A DNA stretch of 64,000 bases, taken from Harmothoe impar. Its lineage: Eukaryota; Annelida; Polychaeta; Phyllodocida; Polynoidae. The stretch is taken from positions 38,900,488 through 38,964,487 of the forward strand of contig OX381721.1 in NCBI GenBank assembly GCA_947462335.1, in the 5' to 3' direction. The notes under the pieces were generated by a model. That model was given only the letters and a program-made list of their open reading frames with translations. It was not told the DNA's origin and made no database searches. Positions 51,301-62,072 of this stretch are shown piece after piece. The position numbers and the translations under genes are program-made. Each line of letters starts with the position of its first letter. Positions within the stretch are counted from its first letter, which is position 1.

Positions 51301-54300
51301 CTATTGCTGCTATGTAGTACAGCGTGAACCAACCACCAACATCATCAAGGTCAATCATGACTTAGATGACCATCACCCCCTTAGCTTATATCGCTCACCA
51401 TGCGGAAATATTGAGGGTGTCATTCTGAGGCATCTGCTAATTAGCAAAGATTAAAGAAATAGAGGTATGTCCAGATTAAGCTAATTTAGAACTGGTGTCT
51501 GCTCTTTGTTACGATGTCATAAGTTGTATAAAATGTAGAAATATCTGACAAATTGCTATAATCTATGTCTTTTCTAGGTAGATGCTGCTGGTTGCATTAT
51601 TGATAAATGTCTTCTCCGAATGCTCTATTCTGAAGGTAGATTATGGTTTATAGTTTTCTTTTTTGTGACAGTAGCAATGTTTCCTTATAGTAATATATCT
51701 CATATTATTTTTCAGGACATATCGCTTCCATGTTACTTATGGACACCAAAAGAAGTTGGTTCAGACAACAAGTTTATTTTCTCTTGAAACTGCCATTCGC
51801 GAGACTTTTGGAAACAATGACAAATCCTTTGAAATGCAATTGTACCTAAAAGATGTAGAAGACTATGTAGATTGGGAAGGTCCAATATTTAACCTTGTGT
51901 CTACCACAGAAGTGAACAAAATTCAAATCTTAAATCCACAAGTAGTAGCAGAAGGACCTTCAGGTCAGGGCACAACTGCTCCGAGACTCAGCACATCTGG
52001 ACAACGGTATGTTCATATCAAATTGTATAAATGTTGCTCTAATAGATTTCTCAACTTGATCTTTAAGTATTCAGAAGGGTTTAGTTGATAGACATTTATA
52101 TTAAATCTAATGGCATATAGAACAACTGTTCATCCTTAAGGTCACCCTCTACATCTTATACGGCAGTACATTAATGCAGGTGGACCCTATGTATTTTGCG
52201 AAACAGAGCAAACTAATTCACTCATCTGTTACCTCCATTTATTTACAGTGGCTTTTGCTTCCCAAGTCAGTTACTTGCACCATCCATAGTGCGGAAAATA
52301 CAGAGAGGAGAAGATGTCCTTAGTAAGAACGACGAGACGCGAATCGCTGAAGCTTGGTACATCCTAACACAAACAAGCGTGTGAGTAAGAGACAATATCA
52401 CTTCCTTCATCTAAATTTACAGAATGTCCGGCATACAATTGTATATGCAGATTATCTAGGGGCCTTCGATAAGTATGTATGCACATTTTTCTCCAGAAGT
52501 TGAACCCACCAACCCTGGCACCCCCTGAAGCTCTTGTAAACAAAAAAAGAGTTTATGTATCCAGAATTTCTCAAGAAATAAACCTGACTGCTCCTTTTGT
52601 GCATACTTCCAATAGTTAAATAAAACACTGCATTTTACATCATGAATCATTGAAGTATGTCCCTAATCACCTGTTCCATGATTTTAAGCAAGCAACACTC
52701 ACAGGATTAAAAGAATATCCAGTCCATAATATTCTTCATAACACTGAACATTTAGTTGAATACAGATAAGGGGAAATACAAACGTGCACCCATCTCAATA
52801 CTGGGTCTCCAGCCCCTACCTCACCTAACCAGGGGTCATTATCCCAGAAGACCCCTCATGCACAGACACTAGCCAGAGCTTGGAAATGAGAGGCAGAGGT
52901 CCCCTCACGGGTGTTGGCTTGTGGATGGATAGAGGCCAGCACAGGTAGATAGGTGGCCCTGGGAACAAGAGAGGACCAGGGAGGCGGAGGGGGCTGTCAC
53001 CACTGTTCCCAACTCCCGCAAATATGTGAAGGCTTCAATTCTTTGATGTGACTGGCTACCTGGTGTAGCTATAGACCTGTGAAGAGGGGGAGTCACTATG
53101 ACACCTGCCCTAGGCGCCCTGCTACAGCCACTATAGAAGCTGGACCCTGTGGCTGATGTTCAGAACCATAACCATGTCCCAACCATCAATAAGAAAGCCA
53201 AAAACCTCATTATGAATGAATTTACATCTAAACATTTTGAAATAACAGGATTTCCTTACTGCTGGAGTGTATTGAAACGGATTTGGGCATTAACTAAAAA
53301 AAATGAATTTGTAACAGTGGAACTTTACTGTAGGTACAGATGTTCCTTGGAACAAACTAATTTCCAGTGGATAAACATGGCTTGTGTATAACCTAGACAG
53401 GTGGTGCTCTATTCCACATTTACTTTACACTTAATTATTTTAGGGTGGAATAAATGTTCATATACCTTAATTCACAGCTACCCTGGACATATCCGCTATA
53501 GAGAGATGGCAGTAGTGACCGTGGAAACAATCAGGCTTCATAGTCATGAGACAGAGATGGAAGCTATAGTAAATCTAAATGTCCATATTATTCATTGATT
53601 ACAGTTACTTGTTCAGTGGTTGTATTTCAGTTTTTATTTCACATTGCTATTCATTTTGTGTGAATTCTTCAAGGGTTGCATACTGCTTTAATTACTTTGG
53701 TCGCCATGATGCATGGATGAACCCCAAGGGAGTAACTCACTGGTGCTACATTATGCTGACCCTTCAGGAGTGCACCCAATAGGGTCATCATGGTGCATGA
53801 ATGCAGCTCTGGAGTCTTACTGACTAGGGCTGCATCAATGCATTATGACGACAAAAGGCATATATGGTATTCGACGTAATAAGCACACAGTGCGCTTAAA
53901 ACATGATTAAGGACACATTTTAGTAGTTAACCCATTCAGGGTGAATATAGACTATACTCTACATCCACCCCTGGCCGAATGTAGACTATTTACTACACCA
54001 TGTGGGGCCGGATGTCGACTATAATTGACTCTATGGGAATGGGCAATGTCCCAGCCCCAGGGAAAAAATCTGGAAAAAATCCCGGCCTCCTGGCTAAAAT
54101 CTTTTTTGGGGGGGCCGGCCTCAATGGGTTAAGAGTTTAATTGGGGTCAAAAATTAAGATATTTTTTGATATTTGTAATATAAAAATCAGCCAAAAACTG
54201 TAGGTTTGCGCTTATTAGAGGATGTGCACTTATTACGTCGAATATTGTACTGTATTAATGCACTATGCAGCTGTTTAGGGTTAAGGCTCTTTGTGAGGGC

Positions 54301-57300
54301 ATAGAGCATTTTTGTTTGCTAAGACTAGAATAAGACCCTAAAGGTGTCACAATACATAACCACAACGGTTGTGGGATATTACTGAATACTTGAATATCAA
54401 TATGTGAATATGACCATAAATCCTCTCTTGAGGCTGTTTGAAATGCAAATGATAGTGCATATGAGATTGAAATATTTTTACATCTTTAATGATCTGATGC
54501 TTGCTATGCCTTCATGGTTATAGCACCCATGAATTATATAATACTATCATGCTATACTCTATGCAATATGTTTTATTAGGTGCTACATTATTATATATGA
54601 ACAGTGAACTAATCTTATTTCCCTTGTTTTTGTTTTATAGACACATTGGCACAAGCGTATCAAAACCCACTTTCAGAATAGGCGTAAGCGAACTGAGCGA
54701 GACAACCCTGAGGTGGCAGCTCGGTTAGAGGCAAAAGGAAAGAAGGGTAAGGCTGTTCTGTAAAGATTCTTTGCTATAAAACCCCGTCAGAGTGAATATG
54801 AATGTATGGTGAATCTTTACCTTGGTAAAGATCTTGTGTACAAGCTAATTTTTATAAGCCACATTCCAAACTTTGCCAAATACTATAAGCCTCCAAGGGA
54901 GTCTAAAATTGCTAATTTAGTACTTTTGTATACTTGTAAAAGAAACCCTATAAACCACATCCTAAGTAGTCAGGTTTGGTATCAAATTGAGGATTACTCA
55001 TCACGACAACAATTGCATCACATTTTTGTATTGTCATTGCCTTTTCATCTCTAGTTGTTGATATAGCTTTTTTTTCAATTCCACTAATTAGGCCCAGCTG
55101 GGGCTGCAGCGAGTTTCGGTAACCTGTTCCCCGATAGGCCAGAGACGGAAGATGATGCTTCTATTATGAGCCATATTGCTGTAAGTACCAACATCTAATC
55201 CCTTGAAATCGATCTCATAGATTGAACATCTACACCTATTGTGCATATGATTTGTGCATAATAACAGACTTTTCTATGAGATAGAACAATTGTGGTGTTT
55301 TACCCTACTGACACAGGGTGAGCTAGGTGCCAAAGTGATATGTTAGCTGGCACCGCAGCATCCCCTGTAGGCCTAGTTCATACTGCCCATTGTCACCCAG
55401 AGTGGTCAATGCGTACCTCGCTTAAGCTTACTTATGCACAACAAGTGACTTATCTATAGAAATACTGACAGACCACTGATCTAGGTATATGTGAGTGGGC
55501 CTCATACAAATGTGTTTTCTGAGATACAGTAAAATCTCGTTATAAGGAGCACCTTTTGGCAAGGGAAATTTGCTCGTTGTAACCAACCTTCTTTGTAACC
55601 GATTTTGGTCATTGACAAGTCATGACAAAGCCCCCCCCCCTCCCCTTGGGGGAGGTGCAGTGGGGTCCCCCCTCAGGTCGAAACAGTCGCTAAAATAAAG
55701 GGTCCCAGGTCACAAAGCCGCTTTTTCAGACCATCTATGCTATAGTCAAACTTTTCCAAAAGGGGGGGTGCAGAGGGGTCCCCCCTCAGGTCGAAACGGT
55801 CGCTAAAATAAAGGGTTCAAGGTCACAAAGTCGCTTTTCAGACCATCTATGCTATAGTCAAACTTTTCCAAAAGTCACCAGGTTGCTTTTATTACACAAT
55901 CAAAAATAATCCCATTTCAAGAAAATCACAGGGGAGGTCCTGACAAAGGCCCCCCCCCCTCCCCCTTCCCCCCCCCCACTCACAGGTCCGTAGGCCTACC
56001 AACACCCCTGTAGCCCGCCCATATCACAGAGAAGTCCTCACAAAGGCCCCGCCTCCCCCTGCCCCCCCCCACTCACAGGTCCGTACCAACACCCCTGTAG
56101 CCTAGGAATGTCATTGACATCCAATTTATTTCGATTTCGATTATCACTATTTTGGTGTCGATTTTCCGATTATATCGATTTATTTTGATATTACTAAGGT
56201 AGTTTGTATCTACTTGAAAAAGGGTATTTTCAGCTGGGTTTTTTTCTTCCTTATACTCGAGGCCAGAAGAATGAACGCTTAATAGGACTTTGGGCACAAT
56301 CTGAAATCATTTTTCACCAATATTATGGACCTAAAAGGGTCATCATTTTTAAGCTGAATAAAAAGCAAGTTATAGATGGAATATTTACACAATTTTTGCA
56401 GTTTTTGAAGGGTAATTTATAAGTCTTATCAGTGGTACAAAAAGTGTATCGATATAATGCTTTTGTCGATGCGATAATCGAAATTCTATAAATGTCGATG
56501 TATCGATTCTGGGTGTATCGATGACAGTCCTACTGTAGCCCGCCCATATCACAGAGAAGTCCTCACAAAGGCCCCGCCTCCCCCTGCCCCCCCCACTCAC
56601 AGATCCGTACCAACACCCCTGTAGCCCGCCCATATCACAGAGAAGTCCTCACAAAGGCCCCGCCTCCCCCTGCCCCCCCCCACTCACAGATCCGTACCAA
56701 CACCCCTGTAGCCCGCCCATATCACAGAGAAGTCCTCACAAAGGCCCCGCCTCCCCCTGCCCCCCCCCCCCCCCCCCACTCACAGATCCGTACCAACACC
56801 CCTGTAGCCCGCCCATATCACAGAGAAGTCCTCACAAAGGCCCGCCTCCCCCTGCCCTCCTTACAATGCAAGTCCTGACAAAGGCCCACACATTATTCCA
56901 CCTTATTTCAATGAAGAATGACTTACTATCTTGAAAATGTTTGCTCCTTATAAACGATTTTTGACTAGAAATGCTCGTTCTAATGGTGTTTTTTCACTAT
57001 AGGGAAGTATAGAAAAGTTTTGGCACAGCAAATGTGCTCCTTATAACCGTCTGCTCCTTATAACCGTCCTCCTTATAACGAGATTTCACTGTACATTATT
57101 TTGTAGATACATTTGATGTTTTCATTACCGAATCATGTTTGAAATGAAGTATTTTAATGGTGGATCCCCCAGCCCTCAAATTGTTTTGTCCACTGTTGGC
57201 AGACCTGCGTCCCCCATACCAGCTACCAATTGCAATTTGTTTTATAGGTAATGAAGTCTGAGTACAGAAAGAAAACAGTTAACCGGCTACTTGTGACGAC

Positions 57301-60300
57301 ACTAATGGAATTAACGATGGGGGATCGGAGGAACATGATCAAAGACCAAGTTCTTCTGGAAGTTGTTCTTGACACATACCCTTTCCTTTTGGATAAATCA
57401 CAGGTACCGTTCCCTTAAAATATCTTGATGATGTCTCTTCTAGGCCTTCTAGACTGGCTATCTCTTTAAATTTCTTCCTTTAAATGCAAATGACCATTCT
57501 TCATATAGTTTGGTTTAAGGATCTCCTAAGTACACAAACCAGATTAATCAATATTCATCTCTTTTATCAACATTGATTGTGAACCAGTTTTAAGTTACTC
57601 AATTTATTGATTATGGATCCGATTTATATCATTTATACTAAATCATTTATAAATATGTCCCAATTTTTACTAAAATCTAGCACGAAAATTGCAGTTTCAG
57701 TATGAGTTTGAAAGAATGCTTCCATCTGTGAACTTCGATGACAAAATTATAAATGGATTCATCGTGCAGACAGACGCCGTATTGGAGCAACAGCACAAGG
57801 CTAGCGATCTTGAAAAAAGATTCATAGAAGCATCCGTTCTCGAAGTTGACAATTCAATGAAAAAAAGTGAGCAAATTTCATGTTTCAGCTGCTATTCTTT
57901 ATAGTCTTTTCAAAAATAGTTTATGGCTTCTATGTAGTTGTCAATCTTAATATCAAAACAAACTATAAAAGATATCATTTATTCTCAAATCCATACCTCA
58001 AGATGATCAACACATCCACAAAAAAAAATATCAATAAAGAAATCATCTATAGAACTAAGCAAGAGATGCCTGTTTGGAGATACAGTACTTTAGCTGACTT
58101 AATAAATTGAGAGTTCTTGTCACATAACTTGTAATAATCAATCTAATGAAGTTTAAAACTTGCCTACTCTGCTCTGTATAGCTCTACGCACATATGCGGC
58201 TGCCATCGCCCTGTCAACACTGCTAAAAGAGGATCCTGAGGTACTGTTCAACAACAAGGTAAGTTTTACCAGTTTCTATCAATTATAGCTTGTTTAGTGG
58301 CTGTGAGTTGCTTTTCTGGTCAAATTCGAAAGCATAGGTTGCTTAAGTGACTGAGGATGTCTTACACAATTCTAGAACTATATTTCATAGATTCAATCAT
58401 GACCCTTAGTTATTCAGCAACCCAAAGTTCACACAACTATCATGTTATCAAACGCCATTATTGCTTGTTCCTATAAAAGAACCATCCTCCCTTTTCTTTG
58501 TAGTCTGCCGGTGCTGGACCTAACCTCGTTCATAATGGCAAGAATAATGCAACTGATGCGGACCTATTCTCAATCACGGTGGAGGGAGAGGTTCTAGCAA
58601 AGGAAAAGGACCTTTTGAAGGCTCTTGCAGCTCTCATGAAGATTTGCTACATGTTTGATCTTCGATACGCAAAAGGAATGGTCAAAATGCTGACATATAT
58701 CCAAACTGTGTTTCTCGAACTTGGAAAGAAAGAAATGACCAAAGGAATGAAAAATCTGTCGAAAAAACTCACAAAGAAAACATAGATCTACATGGGCAAT
58801 GCCTGATATTAAGCTCTGCACAGACAAGTATTACCAAATCCCTAGCCTACTAAAGAAGGTTGTCAAAATGGGTGACATATGCGACTTATCCTTACCTTGT
58901 ACTTGACACACAGAATTTATGTTTTATTAAACTTATCCAAGAGTACTCGACATACTATTGATGTAAACATATATGTATATCTTTTACCGGGAGCTATATC
59001 TACTTACTTTGGATAATTGTGTCTAGGTTGAAGCATTTATCATTTTGTGATGATAAAATTGATGATTGAATGTAGGAAAGCCTAAACTTTTAGGTTATAA
59101 AAATGCCTGCATTGTATTTCGATGTCATTTGGAAGTTATCATAATTGAGTTAGTGTTTTCTGTAGTCTAAACTTATGCTACGCAAAAGTGAATTCTTAAG
59201 CCATAAGGCAAACTAGATTATATTTGATTTATTAAAAGTAAAGGTCAACTCTAAAGTTATGAGGTGATCCAGATGATTATGATTTTATTTCACATACTTT
59301 ATGCTTTAATATCTAAACTATATCCAAGAGTAGAAGTCAAGTTCTTGAACTTAATGCAAGAGGTTCTCCATACTACATTTTATGCAAATAACTATTAATA
59401 TTGCTTTAATTTCTTTCAGTAGCGTAATTGAGGCTTATTGTATATGAATAATTACACTGAACTATTACATAAAAGAATTGGTGCTACAGTGATTGATTAT
59501 TCATAATTATACATATTGCCAAGCAGGAGCTGTGATTAGTTAGAACATAATTATTCCATGGTTTTACTTCATTGTAAAGAGGAGGGGAGAAAAGCTGAAT
59601 CAGTCTGCAACAGTAATTGTCTTGGCTATTCGATTTATTGTAATAAACATGTTTATTCCATAATTCACGGCTCCTTTCTTTTTCCAGAGGCAGGACCATC
59701 CTGGTAGAAGTTGATGTGGAATAATAATTTAATTCCACACCTCAGACCAGTTTTGCCCTGTCTAAACAAGATAAAAATATAGTCACTAGTGACTATGATA
59801 TGTTAGTCACCCATAGTCACATCATAGTCAATTGACTATAGCTTGTCCCCTATACATTTCTAATGCATGACTATACCTTGACTATATGACTATCCAAAGT
59901 TAGTCATAACTACTAATCTAGAGTAGCCCTTTTTAGCACCATCATTTGACTACCTTATGGTAGTCACTAGTGACTAACCTTTCAAGCTATATTTTTATCA
60001 GTGTGTATACCTTCGTCATTGTGTAATTCTAGCACAATCAGGCAAAATTAACATATTTATTACTAGCTACTATACTATATGATGATAAATACTGAAACTG
60101 TCGATGGACAAATATAGAATATGTATGTCTTTTTTCAAATATCACTGAACAATTCTGAGGACAATTTCAGGATAATTCCTGAACAATTTCTAGATGCCAG
60201 ACCTCCTCAGCATCATGTTTGATTAGGCACACACATATAAATAGCTGTATCCCAGGTCCAAATTTAAGCGGGAAGATATGCAATTGAAGGAGGGGGAGTA

Positions 60301-62072
60301 CACTTTTAATATAAATTCAGTTTTTATGGAAAGTGATCTGCATCATTAGTAGGTGGCACTATGGGAGGCAAGGCAGTCCATTTGAAATAACATTCTTGAA
60401 GGTGAAAAAAATACTTTCCTAATTATCTATTGTATCAGTGAGTAATTTAGATTTTTACCTACCTCAGTCCATGCCTTTAGGTATACAAATATTATGATGA
60501 TGCCAATGACTGATATCAGCATAGCCGTCAGAACCAGAGCACGGTGAACCTGTGGAAACAGAATTAGTTGCTTTTGTAGGTGATTTTTACCACTCTACTA
60601 TGGTATGACAAGCAGGAAGGAGACCGTTTTTCTGTACCTCGCCTGATGTTAGTTTGCATCACACTCTTGAGGGGTGACTGTTGTCTTTCGGGTGTGACAT
60701 GACGCACCGAGACGCGAACAGATTAACCGGTGATTATTTAAGTCCCACAGAATTAGGGGTATTAAGGCCTCACTCCACATAGGTACATCAGTCAGTGCAG
60801 GTTCGCCTGACTCCCAGCAATATCCTACGGGAATTCGTGTATGATTTCCATATACTTTATGCTACCTGCTTACCCCTCTCTGCTCCGCAGTAGAGGTAAG
60901 ACCTATTGTATACCTTAGGTTCGGATAATAAACTACTCCTTTTACTTCGCACTTGGAAACTGCCATTCCATGTCATGTTTGACATAATCAAACCAATCAG
61001 GAGCAAGCTGAGTTGCTCCTCGTTTGTTGACGGAATGGTTGCCACATAGAACTAACCAGAATCAGTTGCTTTTTATTAAATTCTTGAAAGTCAGATATTT
61101 TTTATAAATCCCAGTAACGTTTCAGAGTGAGAGCAGCTCCATGAAATTACTTAGCATTGCTTAATCAATGGCAATGTATAGAATTGAAAATCAATCAAAA
61201 TCCTTCAGAAGCTCCTTTACATAGAAACAAGGCATCTAGAAATATATGTGGTACAAGCCTCTGATTCTTAATGTAAAAGCTAGGTCTGCCTTTAAACCTC
61301 AGGCTTAGGCAAGATGCATATTTAATCAACTTACATCTTTCTAAATCAAAAGATAATGTTTAGTAAGTAAAGGAGAATAACACCCACCTGAAACCACACA
61401 GCAGCCCCCAGGAGCTTCCCGCTGAGTGTGGGTTTGTAAAAACGAGCTATGAGGATGGCGATCCCCACCATCGCGATCCATGATACAATTCCCAGACTTC
61501 CTGCAAGAGATATCTAATGCTTGATTTGAATGTTAGATTAACTTAGATGACATTGGTACAAGGACATTTTACTTTCACTTCCATTTGCCCTGGGTATTAT
61601 CATTCTCTGTGTCAGAGTGGGTTTTGTGGAAAAGTAGTAAGAAGAAATCCGTTGCGATCAAAACATGTTTTTGTGATCATTTTGAACTATTTATTTTATC
61701 AATTTCAGGGTGGTATGTACGATACATAGTACTTGTACCTATAAGCTGGAAAAGCTTAAATTGGAATTCATGCTTATTGAAATATTTATTGGTTATCAAG
61801 TTGTGTCAAAAAGAGAAGTTATAAGAACATTATCTACATTGAAACACTGTTTATATATAAAATTTGTAGACAATTTGGATTTTCTAGAACACCTAAAATG
61901 AGGGATAAAATCCAAAATATATCGATTCTAAGGCCATAGATGTGTATGAACTTACCGTGAGCCCTGAGTGTGGGGTGAAGGGACCGGGCGCCCACGATGG
62001 TATTCTTCATCAAGTCCACCTTACCCTCTGATATCAGCGGTAGAACCGCATGATGCTTTGGCGCAGTTGTAC
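42398..62072 (-). CDS. ferric-chelate reductase-like protein, cytochrome b561 half (5' end outside window)
   Basis: Coding exons in transcript order: 62072-61956, 61500-61388, 60549-60463, 43588-43432, 43181-43041, 42570-42398. Phases agree at every join. They encode about 262 C-terminal residues and a stop. The linker (HHAVLPLISEGKVDLMK, then GARSLHPTL) leads into RAHG, the start of a cytochrome b561 core. The four haem-ligand histidines are visible: in RAHG, in VHRALV, in KAAIHAIFG and in FNWFHR. Other family marks are ARFYKP, AVWFQ and LRPHPGTSRR. The first exon begins in phase 1, so the N-terminal DOMON and any reeler domain must lie beyond 64 kb. Such proteins carry electrons across membranes, reducing ferric iron. 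The 16.9-kb intron 43589-60462 hosts a two-gene transposon-like unit on the other strand. FRRS1 or an FRRS1-like paralogue is likely. Confidence 0.88.
43589..43674 (-). other. intron remnant between reductase exon and putative transposon end
   Basis: 86 bp of intron, including the acceptor for exon 43588-43432, lie between the exon and the first CACTGATAA terminus-like sequence. Confidence 0.5.
43791..43802 (+). promoter_or_regulatory. CTCF-like motif near the putative transposon end
   Basis: CCAGTAGGGGGC matches the CCASYAGRKGGC core. It lies about 116 bp inside the putative left terminus. Confidence 0.4.
43805..48840. other. gene-poor stretch upstream of the element's genes
   Basis: No coding gene is supported. 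G/C-run tracts lie at 44305-44320, 45385-45420, 45670-45760 and 46917-46985. A possible non-coding first exon ends at 43917 before GTAGGT. Parts of 45340-45790 (GGGGCGGATCCAGGA and GGGCTGATCCAGGA phrases) and 48560-48690 look like decayed GC-rich MITEs. A CATCATG-type repeat is at 47680-47815. Confidence 0.4.
48851..58785 (+). CDS. SAMD3-like second gene of the putative transposon, nine exons
   Basis: Coding exons: 48852-48970, 51716-52006, 52249-52378, 54641-54746, 55092-55180, 57248-57403, 57695-57866, 58182-58258, 58504-58785. All joins keep phase, totalling 1422 nt and 473 residues. An acceptor (TTTTGCAG) directly precedes exon 1, so a non-coding exon lies upstream. Exon 1 is acidic (MDKELNVSEELIETE). 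Exon 2 resembles a PB1/ubiquitin-like fold (FHVTYGHQKKLV, later LKDVEDYVDWEG). Exon 4 is basic (KTHFQNRRKRTERDNPE). The later part (MKSEYRKKTVNRL, DTYPFLLD, YEFERML) recalls uncharacterised metazoan proteins annotated SAMD3-like. I do not see the SAM domain itself. Function is unknown; a DNA- or transposase-binding partner is plausible by analogy with TnpA. Intron 1 contains the transposase gene and intron 5 a pogo-like MITE. Confidence 0.75.
48992..51454 (+). CDS. CACTA-like (CMC superfamily) transposase with C2H2 zinc fingers
   Basis: An uninterrupted 820-codon frame, all within intron 1 of the SAMD3-like gene. Two C2H2 fingers open it: Cys4-Cys7-His20-His24 and Cys34-Cys39-His52-His57. An acidic linker (about residues 90-120) follows. 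The catalytic region has MDEFTLTNPL (Asp293), YFQLANLPPRLR, SDNLAAHQIGGF (Asp387), a CRFC Cys pair (407/410), SDIGHDLFQG (471-479) and KFGPLIHLWTLRFEGKH (621-637), the order seen in transposases of this type. Asp293 and Asp387 are my best guesses for the first two catalytic acids; Glu634 may be the third. It is not truncated or frameshifted, so the source element may be recently active. A domesticated host gene is the alternative. Confidence 0.8.
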   Translation: MFICEFCGTGVWSLFHFWSHVKIHQDVTHFSVICQHESCPKRFKSVSLVRRHMSSEHPVLYKQLTDKPQKNDVLEPENSTRQSFAEAAEQHDSEIMDNDSDISVAEADIDDINFSEDSIKTHVTRTLLGIREKHNLPSTAVVDIASRFAEVADLERHHLFEKMERELKKENLPITGSMREIFENQSTVSTACARIDSQYRLETASQRLLDFIPPAEYTVGHDKQRNDKPETLQYVSIQETVKALLKFDDIKAHILGAHNSQGPLLHGLHDGELCKDNPELLGSRTIGIILYMDEFTLTNPLRSQANQYKIMAIYFQLANLPPRLRSRLDTIHLVSLCRSTLVKKYGLNETLSWLEQELQELEENGINYRIDAEEENIKCNFVACVSDNLAAHQIGGFLESFSANRSCRFCQVTKEDLQDGKIGEPRNPAKHDDHLRLVEKHPHLSSVYGVKSKSILNDLRFSHATTSLPSDIGHDLFQGTVKTTIKLVLGHITQNNIVSLEDINTSLASFKFAGTDKVNKPTKIPSHLDPKQTFAKMWCLFRLLPFLVGDRIPPDDAVWKWYCLFRKVVEHICAPIQSETSINALQSLLQKFIETKTTLFPESRLTPKDHYMLHYPSQIKKFGPLIHLWTLRFEGKHMYFNRVWKLSTCSKNICKSLAQRHQYKFAHDLALKDTFFTVTDTMTGGKTVKVKDLPPHIRSAVLQIPTSVDDEITVGKTLTCGGTVYRRNDAIILKGDEDKPTFALVRKTACFKKEPFLVCQRLKTVRFNEHYCCYVVQREPTTNIIKVNHDLDDHHPLSLYRSPCGNIEGVILRHLLISKD
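53145..54640. other. intron 3 of the SAMD3-like gene
   Basis: No exon is supported here. The short frames at 53149-53782 have no splice support. It holds a CATCATG-type repeat (53700-53870) and a TTAACCC-type repeat (53930-54130). Confidence 0.5.
53930..54130. repeat. dispersed TTAACCC-type repeat, copy 3
   Basis: It begins TTAACCCATTCAGGGTGAAT and ends GCCTCAATGGGTTAAG, an inverted-repeat pair. Internal phrases ACTACACCATGTGGGGCCGG and ATGTCGACTATAATTGACT are shared with 24465-24640. Confidence 0.75.
55965..56880. repeat. GC-rich tandem repeat of about 90 bp
   Basis: Units carry CCAACACCCCTGTAGCCCGC, CATATCACAGAGAAGTCCT and CACAAAGGCCCCGCCTCCCC plus a variable C run that sets the length. 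The second unit is interrupted by the hAT-like element at 56103-56532. Confidence 0.85.
56103..56532. mobile_element. hAT-like MITE with 8-bp target duplication
   Basis: The ends are TAGGAATGTCATTGA and, reversed, TAGGACTGTCATCGA. Identical CTGTAGCC octamers flank it (56095-56102 and 56533-56540), the 8-bp duplication typical of hAT. The interior repeats TATCGAT and TTCGATT words. It lies in the tandem repeat of the pogo-like element. Confidence 0.88.
58926..58931 (+). terminator. candidate polyadenylation signal of the SAMD3-like gene
   Basis: ATTAAA, the common variant signal, 141 bp after the stop codon. A perfect AATAAA lies farther on at 59642. Confidence 0.35.
58932..59770. other. gene-free AT-rich stretch
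   Basis: No gene or clear repeat is seen between the SAMD3-like gene and the TAGTCA-rich end region. Confidence 0.4.
59771..60003. mobile_element. TAGTCA-rich inverted-repeat region (MITE or subterminal repeats)
   Basis: Both edges carry GATAAAAATATAG in opposite orientation, followed by TAGTCACTAGTGACTA. At least eight further TAGTCA words in both orientations lie between. It could be a 233-bp MITE or the subterminal region of the 16.3-kb element. The outer left edge lacks the CACTG that the right edge has. Confidence 0.65.

Larger units (their letters stand above)
55527..57091. mobile_element. 1.57-kb pogo-like non-autonomous element, TSD TA
   Basis: The ends CAGTAAAATCTCGTTATAAG and, reversed, CAGTGAAATCTCGTTATAAG are flanked by TA on both sides. 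It lies within intron 5 of the SAMD3-like gene. The interior holds a duplicated block of about 110 bp (55640-55870) and about five copies of an 85-95-bp GC-rich tandem repeat (from 55965 to 56880), one of them split by a hAT-like insertion. There is no transposase. Confidence 0.88.
43675..60003 (+). mobile_element. putative 16.3-kb CACTA-like two-gene transposon
   Basis: The left end reads CACTGATAATAATA, then TAGTCAGTAGTGACTA and TAGTCAAATGA. The right end, reversed, reads CACTGATAAAAATA, then TAGTCACTAGTGACTA and TAGTCAAATGA in the same order. A TG dinucleotide flanks each end (43673-43674 and 60004-60005), possibly a short target duplication. Between them lie a zinc-finger transposase ORF and a nine-exon second gene, both on the plus strand. 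The right end also holds many inverted TAGTCA words within 230 bp, as the subterminal repeats of CACTA elements do. Alternative: the right 230 bp is a separate MITE and the left end a fragment of another copy, leaving the true ends unknown. Confidence 0.4.
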
